Part shown: positions 8,846-17,475 of the stretch, one piece after another
Layout: each line of letters begins with the position of its first letter
Position numbering within the stretch: the stretch's first letter is position 1
Source of the DNA: an uncultured Muribaculaceae bacterium
GTDB taxonomy: Bacteria; Bacteroidota; Bacteroidia; Bacteroidales; Muribaculaceae
Assembly (NCBI GenBank): GCA_910588065.1
Contig: CAJUPZ010000008.1
Location: 45,747 to 109,746 of the forward strand
Length of the DNA: 64,000 bases
Direction of reading: 5' to 3'
Translations under genes and position numbers: made by a program
The notes under the pieces: model-generated
Told to the model about the DNA's origin: nothing
The model's input: the letters and a program-made list of their open reading frames with translations, nothing else
Databases searched by the model: none

Positions 8846-10357
8846 TCACTTCGGGCGCGTGGCATCCCATCCGGGAGTCTGCTCTACTCCGAATCCGGCG
8901 TTGATTTCATCGGCGGGAACCGGGAAAATCAGGTCGGACACCTTCACATTGTTGATCTGGTACCGGATATTGGGTGCGTCATACGCATAAAGGTTGGTGG
9001 TTTCATCCCAGCGGCGGAGGTCCCACAGGCGGTGCCCCTCCTGAAACAGCTCGCGTGCGCGCTCCTCCTTGAGGAAAGACAGCAGGGCGTCGGCGCTTGA
9101 CGGAAGGTCGGCCGCCGTGGTTATCGCGTTATTTCGCTTGGCAACAACGAGGAGCTCATTCGCTGCATCGGCAGTGTTGCCGAGTCTGATGTCAGCCTCG
9201 GCCTGAATGAGAAACATCTCGGGAGCATTTATCAGATAGTTTGTCTGCACGGCAGGGTTTCCGCCGGCAACCGCATTGAAGATACCCGCGCCGAACTTGC
9301 CGCCGCCATACCAGGGGGTGGCGCTGCCGTATGCGGCATACTCAGTGCCTTTCTGGTTGGTCCAGTAATTGAGTGACGCGCGCACATCATCGTCGCCGTA
9401 TAGCGATATCAGATACGGGCTCGGACCATAGCAGTAGGTGGTGAAGAGGGTACCGCAGGAGTTGGCGCTCCAGTTTGTGCTCTGGTCGAGGGCGAGATAG
9501 AATATGCTCTCGCCATTGCTCCACTGTCCGGAATAAAGTGCCTGATAATCAGCCTCCGAGTATGCAAGCGTGTTGATACCGCTGATGGATATTGCCAAAG
9601 CGGCGGCATCCTTGGCGCCGTTCCAGTCCTCAAGATAGAGCTTCACACGAGCCATGAGTCCGTACACCGCTGCAGGGCTGAAAACCTGACCGGTTGTGCG
9701 GCTGACACCTGCCTGACGGTATGCCGCGAGCGAGTGGTCGAGGTCTGACAGAATCTGAGTGTAGCATTCGCCGATGGTGGCGCGCTTCACTTCCGAGAAG
9801 GCCTCTATGGGCTCATTCACAATCACCACGCCCGGCTCGTTGGAGTAATCACGGCCGTTTACTTTCACCTGATGGCCGAAAGTGTTGGTGAGCACAGACA
9901 TAGCGTATGCGCGGAGTGCGTAGGCCTCGGCCTTGTACAGCTGCAGGTCAACAGCGTCGTCGGAATTTGCCTCCGGCAGCAGCTGGTCACACGCCTTGAT
10001 GATGCGCGCCGCATTGTCAACCACCTTGTATCCGTAGGCCCACACGTATGTGAAGCCGTAGTATGTGTCAAGGTAGGAGAATTCATAAATGGCGTTCTGA
10101 TGCGAGTTCTGGCCGTTCCAGTATATTATGTCAGAGCCGAGGTCGCCCATTGTCGTGGCATAGTTGCCGGCAAAGTAGTAGCGGCAAAACTGATAGTAGG
10201 CACCGTTGAGGGCATAGCCGATACTGTTGGGAGTGGAGAGTCCCGATTCGAGATCCACGGCATCGTAGATATCTGTTTCAAGGAATTTGTCTCCGCAGCC
10301 GGAAGCTCCGATTGTGAGCACCACGCCGGCAAGAGCCTTTATAAATATATTTTTCAT
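8846..10357 (-). CDS. SusD/RagB family nutrient-uptake lipoprotein
   Basis: Surface lipoprotein that works as the lid on its SusC partner and captures ligand. The start at 10357 gives 503 residues with a lipobox ending at Cys21 (GASGC, followed by GDKFLE). The N-terminal SusD-like domain (about residues 22-210) and the C-terminal RagB domain (about 270-503) are present; motifs include YALNGAYYQFCRYY and the terminal EERARELFQEGHRLWDLRRW. It lies 36 bp downstream of susC. No glycosidase, sulfatase or regulator gene lies next to the pair, so the ligand (glycan, peptide or other) cannot be told from context. Confidence 0.93.
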   Translation of the reverse strand: MKNIFIKALAGVVLTIGASGCGDKFLETDIYDAVDLESGLSTPNSIGYALNGAYYQFCRYYFAGNYATTMGDLGSDIIYWNGQNSHQNAIYEFSYLDTYYGFTYVWAYGYKVVDNAARIIKACDQLLPEANSDDAVDLQLYKAEAYALRAYAMSVLTNTFGHQVKVNGRDYSNEPGVVIVNEPIEAFSEVKRATIGECYTQILSDLDHSLAAYRQAGVSRTTGQVFSPAAVYGLMARVKLYLEDWNGAKDAAALAISISGINTLAYSEADYQALYSGQWSNGESIFYLALDQSTNWSANSCGTLFTTYCYGPSPYLISLYGDDDVRASLNYWTNQKGTEYAAYGSATPWYGGGKFGAGIFNAVAGGNPAVQTNYLINAPEMFLIQAEADIRLGNTADAANELLVVAKRNNAITTAADLPSSADALLSFLKEERARELFQEGHRLWDLRRWDETTNLYAYDAPNIRYQINNVKVSDLIFPVPADEINAGFGVEQTPGWDATRPK

Positions 10358-10393
10358 TTCTGTTTTTTCCTTAATTATTGCGAGTTTCAACTG

Positions 10394-13390
10394 TTAGAAA
10401 GTGACCTGCACACCGCCGGTGAAAGTGAAGGTGCCGGGATATTGCCATGCTATCACGCCGCTTGAATATGTTTCAGGATTGTAGCCCACGAATTCGGAGG
10501 ATGTCCATGTGTGCACATTGTCGAAGGTGGTGTAGAAACGCACTTTCTGCATGAATGCCTTGCGTGTAAGCTTGGCGGGGAGTGTGTAGCCGAAGGTTAT
10601 GTTGCTCAGGCGCAGGTAGCTGCCGTTCATGAGCCAGCGGGTTGATGTGCCCATGGTCTGGTACGGGTCGCCGTAGATATACTGCGGATATTTGGCGTTG
10701 GGATTTTCGGGAGTCCATGAGTTGTCTGCGACAATCTGCAGCGGTGTGCGCTGAGACATGCCCCAGCCGGTGAATGAGTGTCCGGTATCCATCACCTTGT
10801 TGCCGAGGCGGTAGTTGAACTGCAGCGCGAGGTCAAATCCGTATGCGTTTGCGCTGGCTCCAAAAGCTCCGAAGACCTTGGGCTCGGCGCTGCCTACATA
10901 GCGTTTGGCAGCCTCGGTGAGGTTTTCGGTAAGCTCGTCACCCTCCTCGTTGAGGTAGTACTGTGCCTTACCGTTCTCCGGGTTAACTCCCGCATATTCG
11001 GGCATATAGAACTGGCGGTAGGGTCTACCCTCCTCCACTATGCTGTAGGTGCCTTCGATAGAACCGTCGGCGAGTTTCACAACCTTGTTCTTGTTCCATG
11101 TGATGTTTGCAAACACATTGACCATCACATCGTTTGTATAGAACACTGTGCTGTTTGCACCGAATTCTATACCGGTGTTGCGCATCTTGCCGATGTTTTT
11201 GTAAGTGGATGACAGGCCTGTGGTGTAGGACAGAGGCACACTGTAGAGCGCATCGTCCGTATCATCGTTGTAGAAGTCGAATGTGAATGTGGCGCGGTTG
11301 AAGATTGTGAAATCGAAACCTACGTCAAACTTCCTGGAGGTTTCCCAGGTGAGCTCGGGGTTGGATATCTGGGAAGGCACCATGCCGGGAGAACCCGCGT
11401 AGTTGTAGCCTGTGGAATAGAAACCGCGGGCGGCATAGACCGAAGGCAGGCTCTGGTTGCCGACAGTACCGTAGCTTATGCGGAGCGCGGCATTGGTGAT
11501 GGCTGTGTTATCCTTCAGGAAGCTTTCTTCAGAGATTCGCCATTTGCCGCCTACGCTCCAGAAGTTGCCCCAACGCTTTTTAGAGCCGAAGATAGAGCTG
11601 CCGTCGCGGCGGTATGAGGCCGACAGGTAGTAGCGGTTTGCATAGCTGTAGTGGAAATCGCCGAAATAGGAAGCGAGCCTGCTCTCATTCTTGTAGTAGC
11701 TGCTGTCCATCCATGCACCGGCGGTGGCGAGGTCGCGCATACCCTGGTCGGCAAACGGAAAGTCGTAGCCGCAATAGTACTCCTGCCAGTAGGACCTGCG
11801 CTGCATCTCCTGACCGAGTAGAATGTCTATGGAGTGGTCGCCGAAGGTTTTGTTCCAGCCGAGGGTGTTAGTCCATGTAAGTGTGGTGGTGCGGGAGTTG
11901 TATTGCTGTCCGAGGCCATTGTAGTTCATGCCCTGCGGGTTGTAGATTGCGCTCCAGTAGTTGTACTGACGCTGGTCCATCATATTGACGCCGAAGTTTG
12001 TCTTGGCCCATATTCCGTAGCCGAAATCAACACGCAGCCAGGGGTTTGCAACAAGGGTCTGGTTGTTGATTTTGTTAAGGTCGCCGAGGTCGGGATCCAT
12101 GACAGCGAGCGGATTGTAGGAAATGGGATTGTAGGTGCGGTCGGCGCCGGAACCCACGTATGGTGAGTCCATCGGAGTCATGGAGCTGACTGCAGCTGTG
12201 AGCGGGGAGGACATGGTGCCGGCGGTGGAGGCAGAGAAGCTCTGGTTGTCGGAGTAGCTGTAGGATGAATTGATGCCGACACTGAGAAATTTGTACTTGG
12301 TATCGAGGTTGATACGGCCTGAGTAGCGTTTGTTGTTGGAACCGATAACAAGACCGTCGGCGTCATTGTAGCCGAGGCTCACAAAGTAGTTGGTGGAGCC
12401 AACTGTGCCATTGAAGGCGAGGTTGTAGTCGGCGTAATAGCCTTTACGGGTTATCTCCTTTATCCAATCGGTGTCGGTGACACCATCCCAACCGAAATAG
12501 CCGATGTAGTACTCGCGTGCGGCATCGATTGATGTTGCCATTCCGCGGTTGTAGCGTCCGAGAGCCATGAGGTCGATGCTTGTGGCGGCGTTGGCATACT
12601 TCATGTTGTTGTTTGCCATCGAGGTGAAGCCCTGACGGGTTTCAAAGGTTACATTGAGCTTGCTCTGTCCGCCCTTCTTGGTGGTGATTACTATGACGCC
12701 GTTGGCCGCGCGCGAACCGTATATCGCTGTGGCTGCGGCATCCTTCAACACGGTGACACTCTCAATATCCGCAGGGTTGTATGCCGACATCGGGTCAAAG
12801 AAGTTGTTGTTGTCGTTCATGTCATCGTAGTCGGAATTGACAGGCACACCGTCAATAACATACAGAGGCTGCGACGAGCTGCTGAGCGAACCCATGCCGC
12901 GCACAAACACGCTGCCCCATTGGCCGGGCGAACTTGTGGAATTGTTGTACTGGAAGCCCGTGACCTGTCCTTCGAGCGACTTCACGAAGTTGACATCGCT
13001 CTTGCGGTCAACAACATCGCCGTTTACAATAGAAGCAGCTCCGGTGAAAGCAGCCTTGCGGGTGGCGCCGTAGCCGGTCACAACCACCTCGTCAAGCACA
13101 CTCTCGCTCTCCTCCATGAGGATTCGCATATTTGGCTTGACATCGACTGTGACGGGAAACATGCCCACGTAAGAAACCTCGAGTTTCTTCACTGAGCCCG
13201 GAATTGTGAGTGTGAACTCACCGTTGACATCAGTCATCGTGCCGATGGTGGTGCCTTGAGCTTTGACAGTGGCGCCGACAACCGGCTCCTCGTCGCTCGC
13301 CTGAAGCACCACTCCCCTGACATTCAGCGTCTGGGCTGATGCTGTGAGCGCGAGCGCCACAGTCACAAGTAATAAAAATAACTTTTTCAT
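10394..13390 (-). CDS. SusC/RagA family TonB-linked outer-membrane protein
   Basis: TonB-dependent outer-membrane importer of the SusC family, 998 residues from the start at 13390, which gives the signal peptide MKKLFLLLVTVALALTASAQ. In order: a carboxypeptidase-regulatory-like beta-sandwich domain (about 21-105, VRGVVLQASDEEPVVGATVK), a TonB box-like VLDEVVVTGYG, a plug domain containing the SusC signature SSSSQPLYVIDGVPVNSDYD, and a 22-strand barrel to the C-terminus (final residues FTGGVQVTF). Cotranscribed with the SusD partner downstream. It has its own promoter and a C9 tract upstream. Substrate unknown. Confidence 0.95.
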   Translation of the reverse strand: MKKLFLLLVTVALALTASAQTLNVRGVVLQASDEEPVVGATVKAQGTTIGTMTDVNGEFTLTIPGSVKKLEVSYVGMFPVTVDVKPNMRILMEESESVLDEVVVTGYGATRKAAFTGAASIVNGDVVDRKSDVNFVKSLEGQVTGFQYNNSTSSPGQWGSVFVRGMGSLSSSSQPLYVIDGVPVNSDYDDMNDNNNFFDPMSAYNPADIESVTVLKDAAATAIYGSRAANGVIVITTKKGGQSKLNVTFETRQGFTSMANNNMKYANAATSIDLMALGRYNRGMATSIDAAREYYIGYFGWDGVTDTDWIKEITRKGYYADYNLAFNGTVGSTNYFVSLGYNDADGLVIGSNNKRYSGRINLDTKYKFLSVGINSSYSYSDNQSFSASTAGTMSSPLTAAVSSMTPMDSPYVGSGADRTYNPISYNPLAVMDPDLGDLNKINNQTLVANPWLRVDFGYGIWAKTNFGVNMMDQRQYNYWSAIYNPQGMNYNGLGQQYNSRTTTLTWTNTLGWNKTFGDHSIDILLGQEMQRRSYWQEYYCGYDFPFADQGMRDLATAGAWMDSSYYKNESRLASYFGDFHYSYANRYYLSASYRRDGSSIFGSKKRWGNFWSVGGKWRISEESFLKDNTAITNAALRISYGTVGNQSLPSVYAARGFYSTGYNYAGSPGMVPSQISNPELTWETSRKFDVGFDFTIFNRATFTFDFYNDDTDDALYSVPLSYTTGLSSTYKNIGKMRNTGIEFGANSTVFYTNDVMVNVFANITWNKNKVVKLADGSIEGTYSIVEEGRPYRQFYMPEYAGVNPENGKAQYYLNEEGDELTENLTEAAKRYVGSAEPKVFGAFGASANAYGFDLALQFNYRLGNKVMDTGHSFTGWGMSQRTPLQIVADNSWTPENPNAKYPQYIYGDPYQTMGTSTRWLMNGSYLRLSNITFGYTLPAKLTRKAFMQKVRFYTTFDNVHTWTSSEFVGYNPETYSSGVIAWQYPGTFTFTGGVQVTF

Positions 13391-13471
13391 ACTTAAGAAA
13401 ATGTGTAAAATTAAATATGTGTAATGTGCGGAAGCGGTGTCGCCTGTGTGCCCGGCGAACCAAATCCGCGT

Positions 13472-13502
13472 CAAAGGTAGGAAATAGAATTTAAAAACAA
13501 TT
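13472..13502 (-). promoter_or_regulatory. Promoter of the susCD pair
   Basis: Minus strand: TACCTTTG (13479-13472) with ATTG (13501-13498) 18 bp upstream. A run of nine C (plus strand 13509-13517) lies about 8 bp upstream of the -33 element. Confidence 0.65.
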
Positions 13503-13559
13503 AACATACCCCCCCCCGATTTAATTACTTTTAACTTATATTCGGAAATTTGTTATTTT

Positions 13560-14056
13560 ATGTAAACCCCGCTTATCCCCCAAAAAAGACCCACCGCGAG
13601 CGCACATATAGGGCGCCGATACATCGCGCCCACATCATCCTATCCACCGCATAGGGCGTCGGAGACGTCTGAGCGCCCGGAGGGTGCGATGTCACATATA
13701 TCCCCGGCACGAGCGCGAAGCGCGAGGCCAGGGGCAGCAGAGCCCCATCTCCTCCCTCGGAGCCTCGCGAGAGGCGATGTTATTGAATATTAGCTATTTT
13801 AGGTCTGGTACCTCCGGCACCATTTTCGTTGGGGCGGTGCCTGACCCCGCACTTCGTACGGGGATAACAAAATTGACGAGCCCACGGCTCTTTGCTACCT
13901 TTCGCGCCTGTAGCTTTCTGTACCCCTGCTTTTTTTCAAGCGCCCGGAGGGTGCGATTATTTTGTTAACCGCACACGCAGTGTGCGGATTACCAACGACA
14001 TACGCAGTTGGTGCCGGAGGTACCACACCTCACCCCCCACTAAAAACTCAAAACTA
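13560..14056. repeat. Gene-free mosaic of short palindromic units
   Basis: About 500 bp without a plausible gene, built from short inverted repeats. Clear hairpins include GGTACCTCCGGCACC, CCCGCACTTCGTACGGGG, GAGCCCACGGCTC, CCGCACACGCAGTGTGCGG and CCAACGACATACGCAGTTGG. A 19-bp unit, AGCGCCCGGAGGGTGCGAT, occurs identically at 13672-13690 and 13939-13957. The structure resembles REP-like clusters seen in Bacteroidales intergenic regions, but no transposase of the REP-associated type lies beside it. Function unknown. Confidence 0.6.
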
Positions 14057-14131
14057 AAAACTCAAATGTGCAAATTCGCATAAATCCGCCTCATCCGCGT
14101 ATTACCTTTGCACCATCAAAACTTTACTACT

Positions 14132-14698
14132 ATGAAGAAAAACATCACACTCCGCGCCGAATGGGTCATCGCTACCCTCGCGCTGCCCCAGACAATCAAA
14201 CTCATTGTCCTCGAAGCTGTTCTCGCCTACATTGTCAACGGCTACATCACCGAAATCGCTGACCATCAGGCAGCTGAGGTGTTCGCCACCATCAAGGCCG
14301 ACTACGACGCCCGCGAAGCCAAGAGGAAGGAGAGGAGAGAGAAAGCCGCCAAACGCGCCGAAAACAAAGCTCAAAAAGCCACCGCCATCCCCGGTGTACT
14401 CCCCCATACGCCACCATCCGACCTGCAGCAGCGCATTGAAAACGAACCTTTTGCAAGATTTGCCCGAGATGCCCGCAGGCTATCTCCCTTCAAATACATT
14501 GATGCCGACCTCGCCGGCGAGCTCGCCCTCCAGATTACCGACTGGTGGCGCGCACACCCCACTGAGGAGATGCCCACCACGGGGCGTCTGCGCCGTGAGT
14601 TTGAAGAACGCTTCAACGGACTATACTCCGAATACGGCATGCAGATAGACCGCGACCGATGGCTGCGCAAGGTTTCCCCCTACTTCCCCGAGCAATAA
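14132..14698 (+). CDS. Hypothetical charged protein, possibly DUF6291-like
   Basis: A 188-residue cytoplasmic protein. The start at 14132 (MKKNITLRAEWV) was chosen over an in-frame TTG 24 bp upstream because it is ATG. The N-terminal 55 residues are alpha-helical with the pattern 'helix-YITEIADHQAAEVFATIKADYD', followed by a very basic Arg/Lys/Glu helix (residues 56-85) and a C-terminal globular part with DWWRAHP and a final RDRWLRKVSPYFPEQ. The layout resembles DUF6291-type proteins found in Bacteroidales mobile DNA, but this is only a pattern match. It overlaps the convergent nucleotidyltransferase gene by 19 bp at the 3' ends and follows the palindrome mosaic. Confidence 0.6.
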   Translation: MKKNITLRAEWVIATLALPQTIKLIVLEAVLAYIVNGYITEIADHQAAEVFATIKADYDAREAKRKERREKAAKRAENKAQKATAIPGVLPHTPPSDLQQRIENEPFARFARDARRLSPFKYIDADLAGELALQITDWWRAHPTEEMPTTGRLRREFEERFNGLYSEYGMQIDRDRWLRKVSPYFPEQ

Positions 14699-15453
14699 TC
14701 CATACCGACAGTGCTACCCCTATAAGAGGCCCGGGCTTCGGCAAGGGTGGCCGGCTTGCCTATATCGAACCACCGGTATGGATTGGCCGGAATATGCGCC
14801 CTGATGTCAAGGGCAGCGGCATACGAGGCGTAGAAAGGCGTGGTTGAAAACACCCGGCCCGCACTCTCGGAATACCGTTCAAGGAGCGGGAAAACTGAGG
14901 GAGATACTATCGACACCCCACCGAAAGCGAGAGGCTGCAGAGAGATGCAATCGAGGTTTTCGGGAATGGTTTTATGTGTGGCGGTGTTTGCCCAGCCGAC
15001 AAGTCGCATCCCGCTGTCAAAAAGGAAATGGCGGGAGGTGGTTCGATGCTGGCCGAGCAGAGTGACATCCGCTCCTGCAGCATTGTGGGCGGCCATCATA
15101 TCGGCCACATTGAAATCGGTGAGAATATCCGCGTTGTGGACAATAAACGGCGCGCCGTCATCAAGCCACTTCCTGGCTGCGAGTATGCCACCGCCGGTGT
15201 CGAGCAGCAGCGGGGTTTCATCACTGATGTGGATAGTGATGCCGAAACCGGAGTTAGCGGCAAGATAAGAGCGTATCAGGTCAGGAAAATGGTGGATGTT
15301 GACAATAGCCTCATCCACACCCGCCGCTTTGAGTTTGAGAAGCACCCGCCCGAGCATGGGCACACCGCCTACCTCTATAAGAGCCTTGGGAATGGTATCG
15401 GTAATCGGACGCAAGCGTGTGCCGAGGCCGGCGGCAAAAATCATTGCTTTCAT
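14680..15453 (-). CDS. Sugar-1-phosphate nucleotidyltransferase, MurU-like
   Basis: A 257-residue nucleotidyltransferase. The N-terminus MKAMIFAAGLGTRLRPITD is the NTP-binding signature, KALIEVGG supplies the family lysine, and VHNADILTDFN near residue 103 carries the metal-binding Asp. The neighbouring kinase, with a 4-bp start/stop overlap (ATGA), is AmgK-like. In Pseudomonas and Tannerella the AmgK-MurU pair turns N-acetylmuramic acid into UDP-MurNAc for peptidoglycan recycling, so a MurNAc-1-P uridylyltransferase is the most likely role. The substrate is inferred from context; other sugar-1-phosphates remain possible. Confidence 0.82.
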   Translation of the reverse strand: MKAMIFAAGLGTRLRPITDTIPKALIEVGGVPMLGRVLLKLKAAGVDEAIVNIHHFPDLIRSYLAANSGFGITIHISDETPLLLDTGGGILAARKWLDDGAPFIVHNADILTDFNVADMMAAHNAAGADVTLLGQHRTTSRHFLFDSGMRLVGWANTATHKTIPENLDCISLQPLAFGGVSIVSPSVFPLLERYSESAGRVFSTTPFYASYAAALDIRAHIPANPYRWFDIGKPATLAEARASYRGSTVGMDYCSGK

Positions 15454-16880
15454 AGGCTTTCCAACGTTTTGGACACTTTTTGTTCGCGATGCTTCAGCTC
15501 CACAGTTATTCTGTATTTGGCGGCAAGATGAGCGGCAAGGTGTTCGGCGCAATACACCGAGCGGTGACGGCCACCGGTGCAGCCGAATGCAACTGAGAGC
15601 GACGTGAATCCGCGGCTGATATACCGCTCCACCGAAGCATCCACAAGCGAATATACCGATTCAAGGAATTTCGCCACCTCAGGCTCCGCGTCAAGAAATT
15701 CTATGACGGGGCTGTCCATTCCGGTGAGCTGTCTGTAGCGTTCATAGCAGCCGGGGTTGTGGAGCGCGCGGCAGTCGAACACAAAGCCGCCGCCATTGCC
15801 GCTGTTGTCCTCAGGCCAGCCCAGTTTATATGAGAAGCTGCTGACTGTGACAGTGAGATGATCTGCCGGAGGGAGTGTAGCCCCGAACTGAGGAAGGGCT
15901 GCAAGCGCGCCAATCACACGGGCGAGCTCCGGCATACCTTCAATACCGGACCCGGCTATTTCGCGCAGGTTTGCCATTGCGGCCGGAATGCTACTGATGA
16001 AATGCTCCTTGCGTTTCACCAGCCCGACAAATCCGTATACGCCGAGCACCTGCAGCGTGCGCAGGAGAATGAAGTGGGGCAACCGTTGCCTGTGCACTGC
16101 CCGGCTTCCGGCATCAAACCCGCAGCAACCGAGATAATGGTCAACCAGTCTGGAGCGCAACTCCGCAGGGTATGACGCCCTCGCCTGCCACAGAAACGAA
16201 ACGACATCATACAAGCGGTTGCCTCGCCGCGCGCCCTGATAGTCGATGAACACCGGCGAGCCATCGCTCCCCACCATCACATTGCGGCTCTGGCAGTCAC
16301 GGAGCATAATGCAGTCGAATCCGGCACCGAGTATGGCCGATGCGAGTGTCTCAAAATCATTTTCGAGCTTCTCCTCATCAAATTCAATACCGGAAGGCTT
16401 GAGAAAACAGTATTTGAAATAATTGAGGTCCCACATCACCGAGCGGTAATCCATCTCCGGACGCGGCAGGCACAATGAGTAATCAAAACCGGGGTCATCG
16501 GCATTGTGGAATCGGGCGAGCGCCGCCATCACTTCTTCAAGAGCGGCAATGCTACGCGCATCGTACTCCCTTGACTGCCTCGCCGGCGCGAGATATTCAA
16601 AGAGCGACACAGTGCCGGCATCGCTCTGCAGATAGTTCATTCTGTCGGCGCTGACAGCAATTATCCGCGGCACCGGCAGCCCCATTGCCCCAAAGCGGCC
16701 TGTCATATAGATAAAGGCCTCGTTTTCAGCAGCTGATGTGCCGGCTGTGGCAATGACAGTGGAGCCGGCCTCATCGGCAAGCCTGTAATAGCGGCGGGCG
16801 GAGGCAGCCCCGGCAAGTTGGGCTACAGAAGCCGGGGGACGGCCAAAGGTGGAGGTGTATAAATCTATTATTTCTTGCAT
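15450..16880 (-). CDS. AmgK-like amino-sugar kinase fused to a RapZ C-terminal domain
   Basis: A 476-residue two-domain protein. Residues 1 to about 320 form an aminoglycoside-phosphotransferase-type kinase with the catalytic loop LRDCQSRN (Asp195, Asn200) and the metal-binding FIDYQGARRG (Asp213), as in N-acetylmuramate/N-acetylglucosamine kinase AmgK. Residues about 340-476 form a RapZ C-terminal domain, with FDCRALHNPGCYERY and the GCTGGRHRS signature at 433-441. In enterobacteria that domain senses glucosamine-6-phosphate. The fusion suggests sugar phosphorylation coupled to amino-sugar sensing (inference). It is cotranscribed with the MurU-like gene. The RapZ N-terminal P-loop kinase domain is absent. 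Confidence 0.88.
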   Translation of the reverse strand: MQEIIDLYTSTFGRPPASVAQLAGAASARRYYRLADEAGSTVIATAGTSAAENEAFIYMTGRFGAMGLPVPRIIAVSADRMNYLQSDAGTVSLFEYLAPARQSREYDARSIAALEEVMAALARFHNADDPGFDYSLCLPRPEMDYRSVMWDLNYFKYCFLKPSGIEFDEEKLENDFETLASAILGAGFDCIMLRDCQSRNVMVGSDGSPVFIDYQGARRGNRLYDVVSFLWQARASYPAELRSRLVDHYLGCCGFDAGSRAVHRQRLPHFILLRTLQVLGVYGFVGLVKRKEHFISSIPAAMANLREIAGSGIEGMPELARVIGALAALPQFGATLPPADHLTVTVSSFSYKLGWPEDNSGNGGGFVFDCRALHNPGCYERYRQLTGMDSPVIEFLDAEPEVAKFLESVYSLVDASVERYISRGFTSLSVAFGCTGGRHRSVYCAEHLAAHLAAKYRITVELKHREQKVSKTLESL

Positions 16881-16909
16881 AACGCCGGGTAGTGAGGGAT
16901 TATATATTG

Positions 16910-16945
16910 CAAAGTTAATGCGATTTTTTCACTCCCCGCCACAAA
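16910..16945 (-). promoter_or_regulatory. Promoter of the kinase-nucleotidyltransferase operon
   Basis: Minus strand TAACTTTG (16917-16910) lies 29 bp from the kinase start. The best -33 match, TTTG (16945-16942), sits 24 bp upstream, a little further than usual. The 164-bp repeat begins 33 bp upstream of the -7 box. Confidence 0.6.
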
Positions 16946-16950
16946 ATCCA

Positions 16951-17114
16951 AGAGTGTGTTTACTTTTGACTTATGTTAAGATTTATATTGGGCTTGCGAG
17001 TATGTTTTTAGATTGAATGATGGAGTTATGGAGTTCCATAATGACTGAATGAAATCTAAATACAGGCCGGAAGTACCTGTAAAGATTTCATAAAGTTAAA
17101 AGTAAACACACTCT
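16951..17114. repeat. 164-bp inverted-repeat element, copy A
   Basis: A 164-bp element whose ends are perfect 17-bp inverted repeats (AGAGTGTGTTTACTTTT). A central palindrome TTATGGAGTTCCATAA allows the whole unit to fold into one long imperfect hairpin. No ORF or transposase inside. About 97% identical to the copies at 26059 and 29156 by direct comparison. Here the end carrying TTTGACTTATG points at the promoter of the kinase operon. No target-site duplication is obvious. Confidence 0.9.
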
Positions 17115-17149
17115 AAAAAAAACCGGAAGTGAACACCCTTCACCTCCGG
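17115..17149 (-). terminator. Terminator of the 71-residue coiled-coil gene
   Basis: Minus strand: stem CCGGAGGTGAA/TTCACTTCCGG (one G-T pair) followed by eight T. It lies between the small gene's stop and repeat copy A, so transcription ends before the repeat. Confidence 0.85.
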
Positions 17150-17175
17150 CCCGTAATTATTCTCGTAAAGAATTA

Positions 17176-17391
17176 TCAATCTTCTTCAAGAAGCTCTTTA
17201 ATTTTTTCTGAAGCTCTGAGCACTACCTCCTGCAGTTTGAGAATCTCAGTCTTGCGGATGCGTGTGGCCTGAAGTTCAACAAGCTGCTTCATTGTTTCTT
17301 TGATTTCCTGCAGTGTGTACAGGCTCAGGTCAAACTCCTCTTTAGCGAGAGCCTTGTCTATCAGGCTCTTTTCTTTTTTAGGTCTTGCCAT
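17176..17391 (-). CDS. Small coiled-coil protein, hypothetical
   Basis: A 71-residue, highly charged, mostly helical protein starting MARPKKEKSL and rich in Lys, Glu and Leu with heptad-like spacing across residues 25-70. A basic N-terminus on a helical body could mean DNA or RNA binding or protein oligomerisation, but there is no diagnostic motif. It has its own intrinsic terminator, which supports a real gene. It is co-directional with the GH110 gene, 84 bp downstream of its stop. Confidence 0.6.
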   Translation of the reverse strand: MARPKKEKSLIDKALAKEEFDLSLYTLQEIKETMKQLVELQATRIRKTEILKLQEVVLRASEKIKELLEED

Positions 17392-17475
17392 GTCGAATCT
17401 GTTTTTTTAAGTTAGTGTTCGTTTATTTACAACATTTACGGATTGATTTGGTTCGTAGTCCGTAAACTATTTTTA

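Noticed and set aside
10394..13507. SusC start at 13507
   Set aside because: It would span the promoter; the signal peptide starts at 13390.
13684..14083. Short ORFs in the palindrome region
   Set aside because: They are Arg/Pro/Ser-rich translations of hairpin repeats without starts, motifs or coupling.
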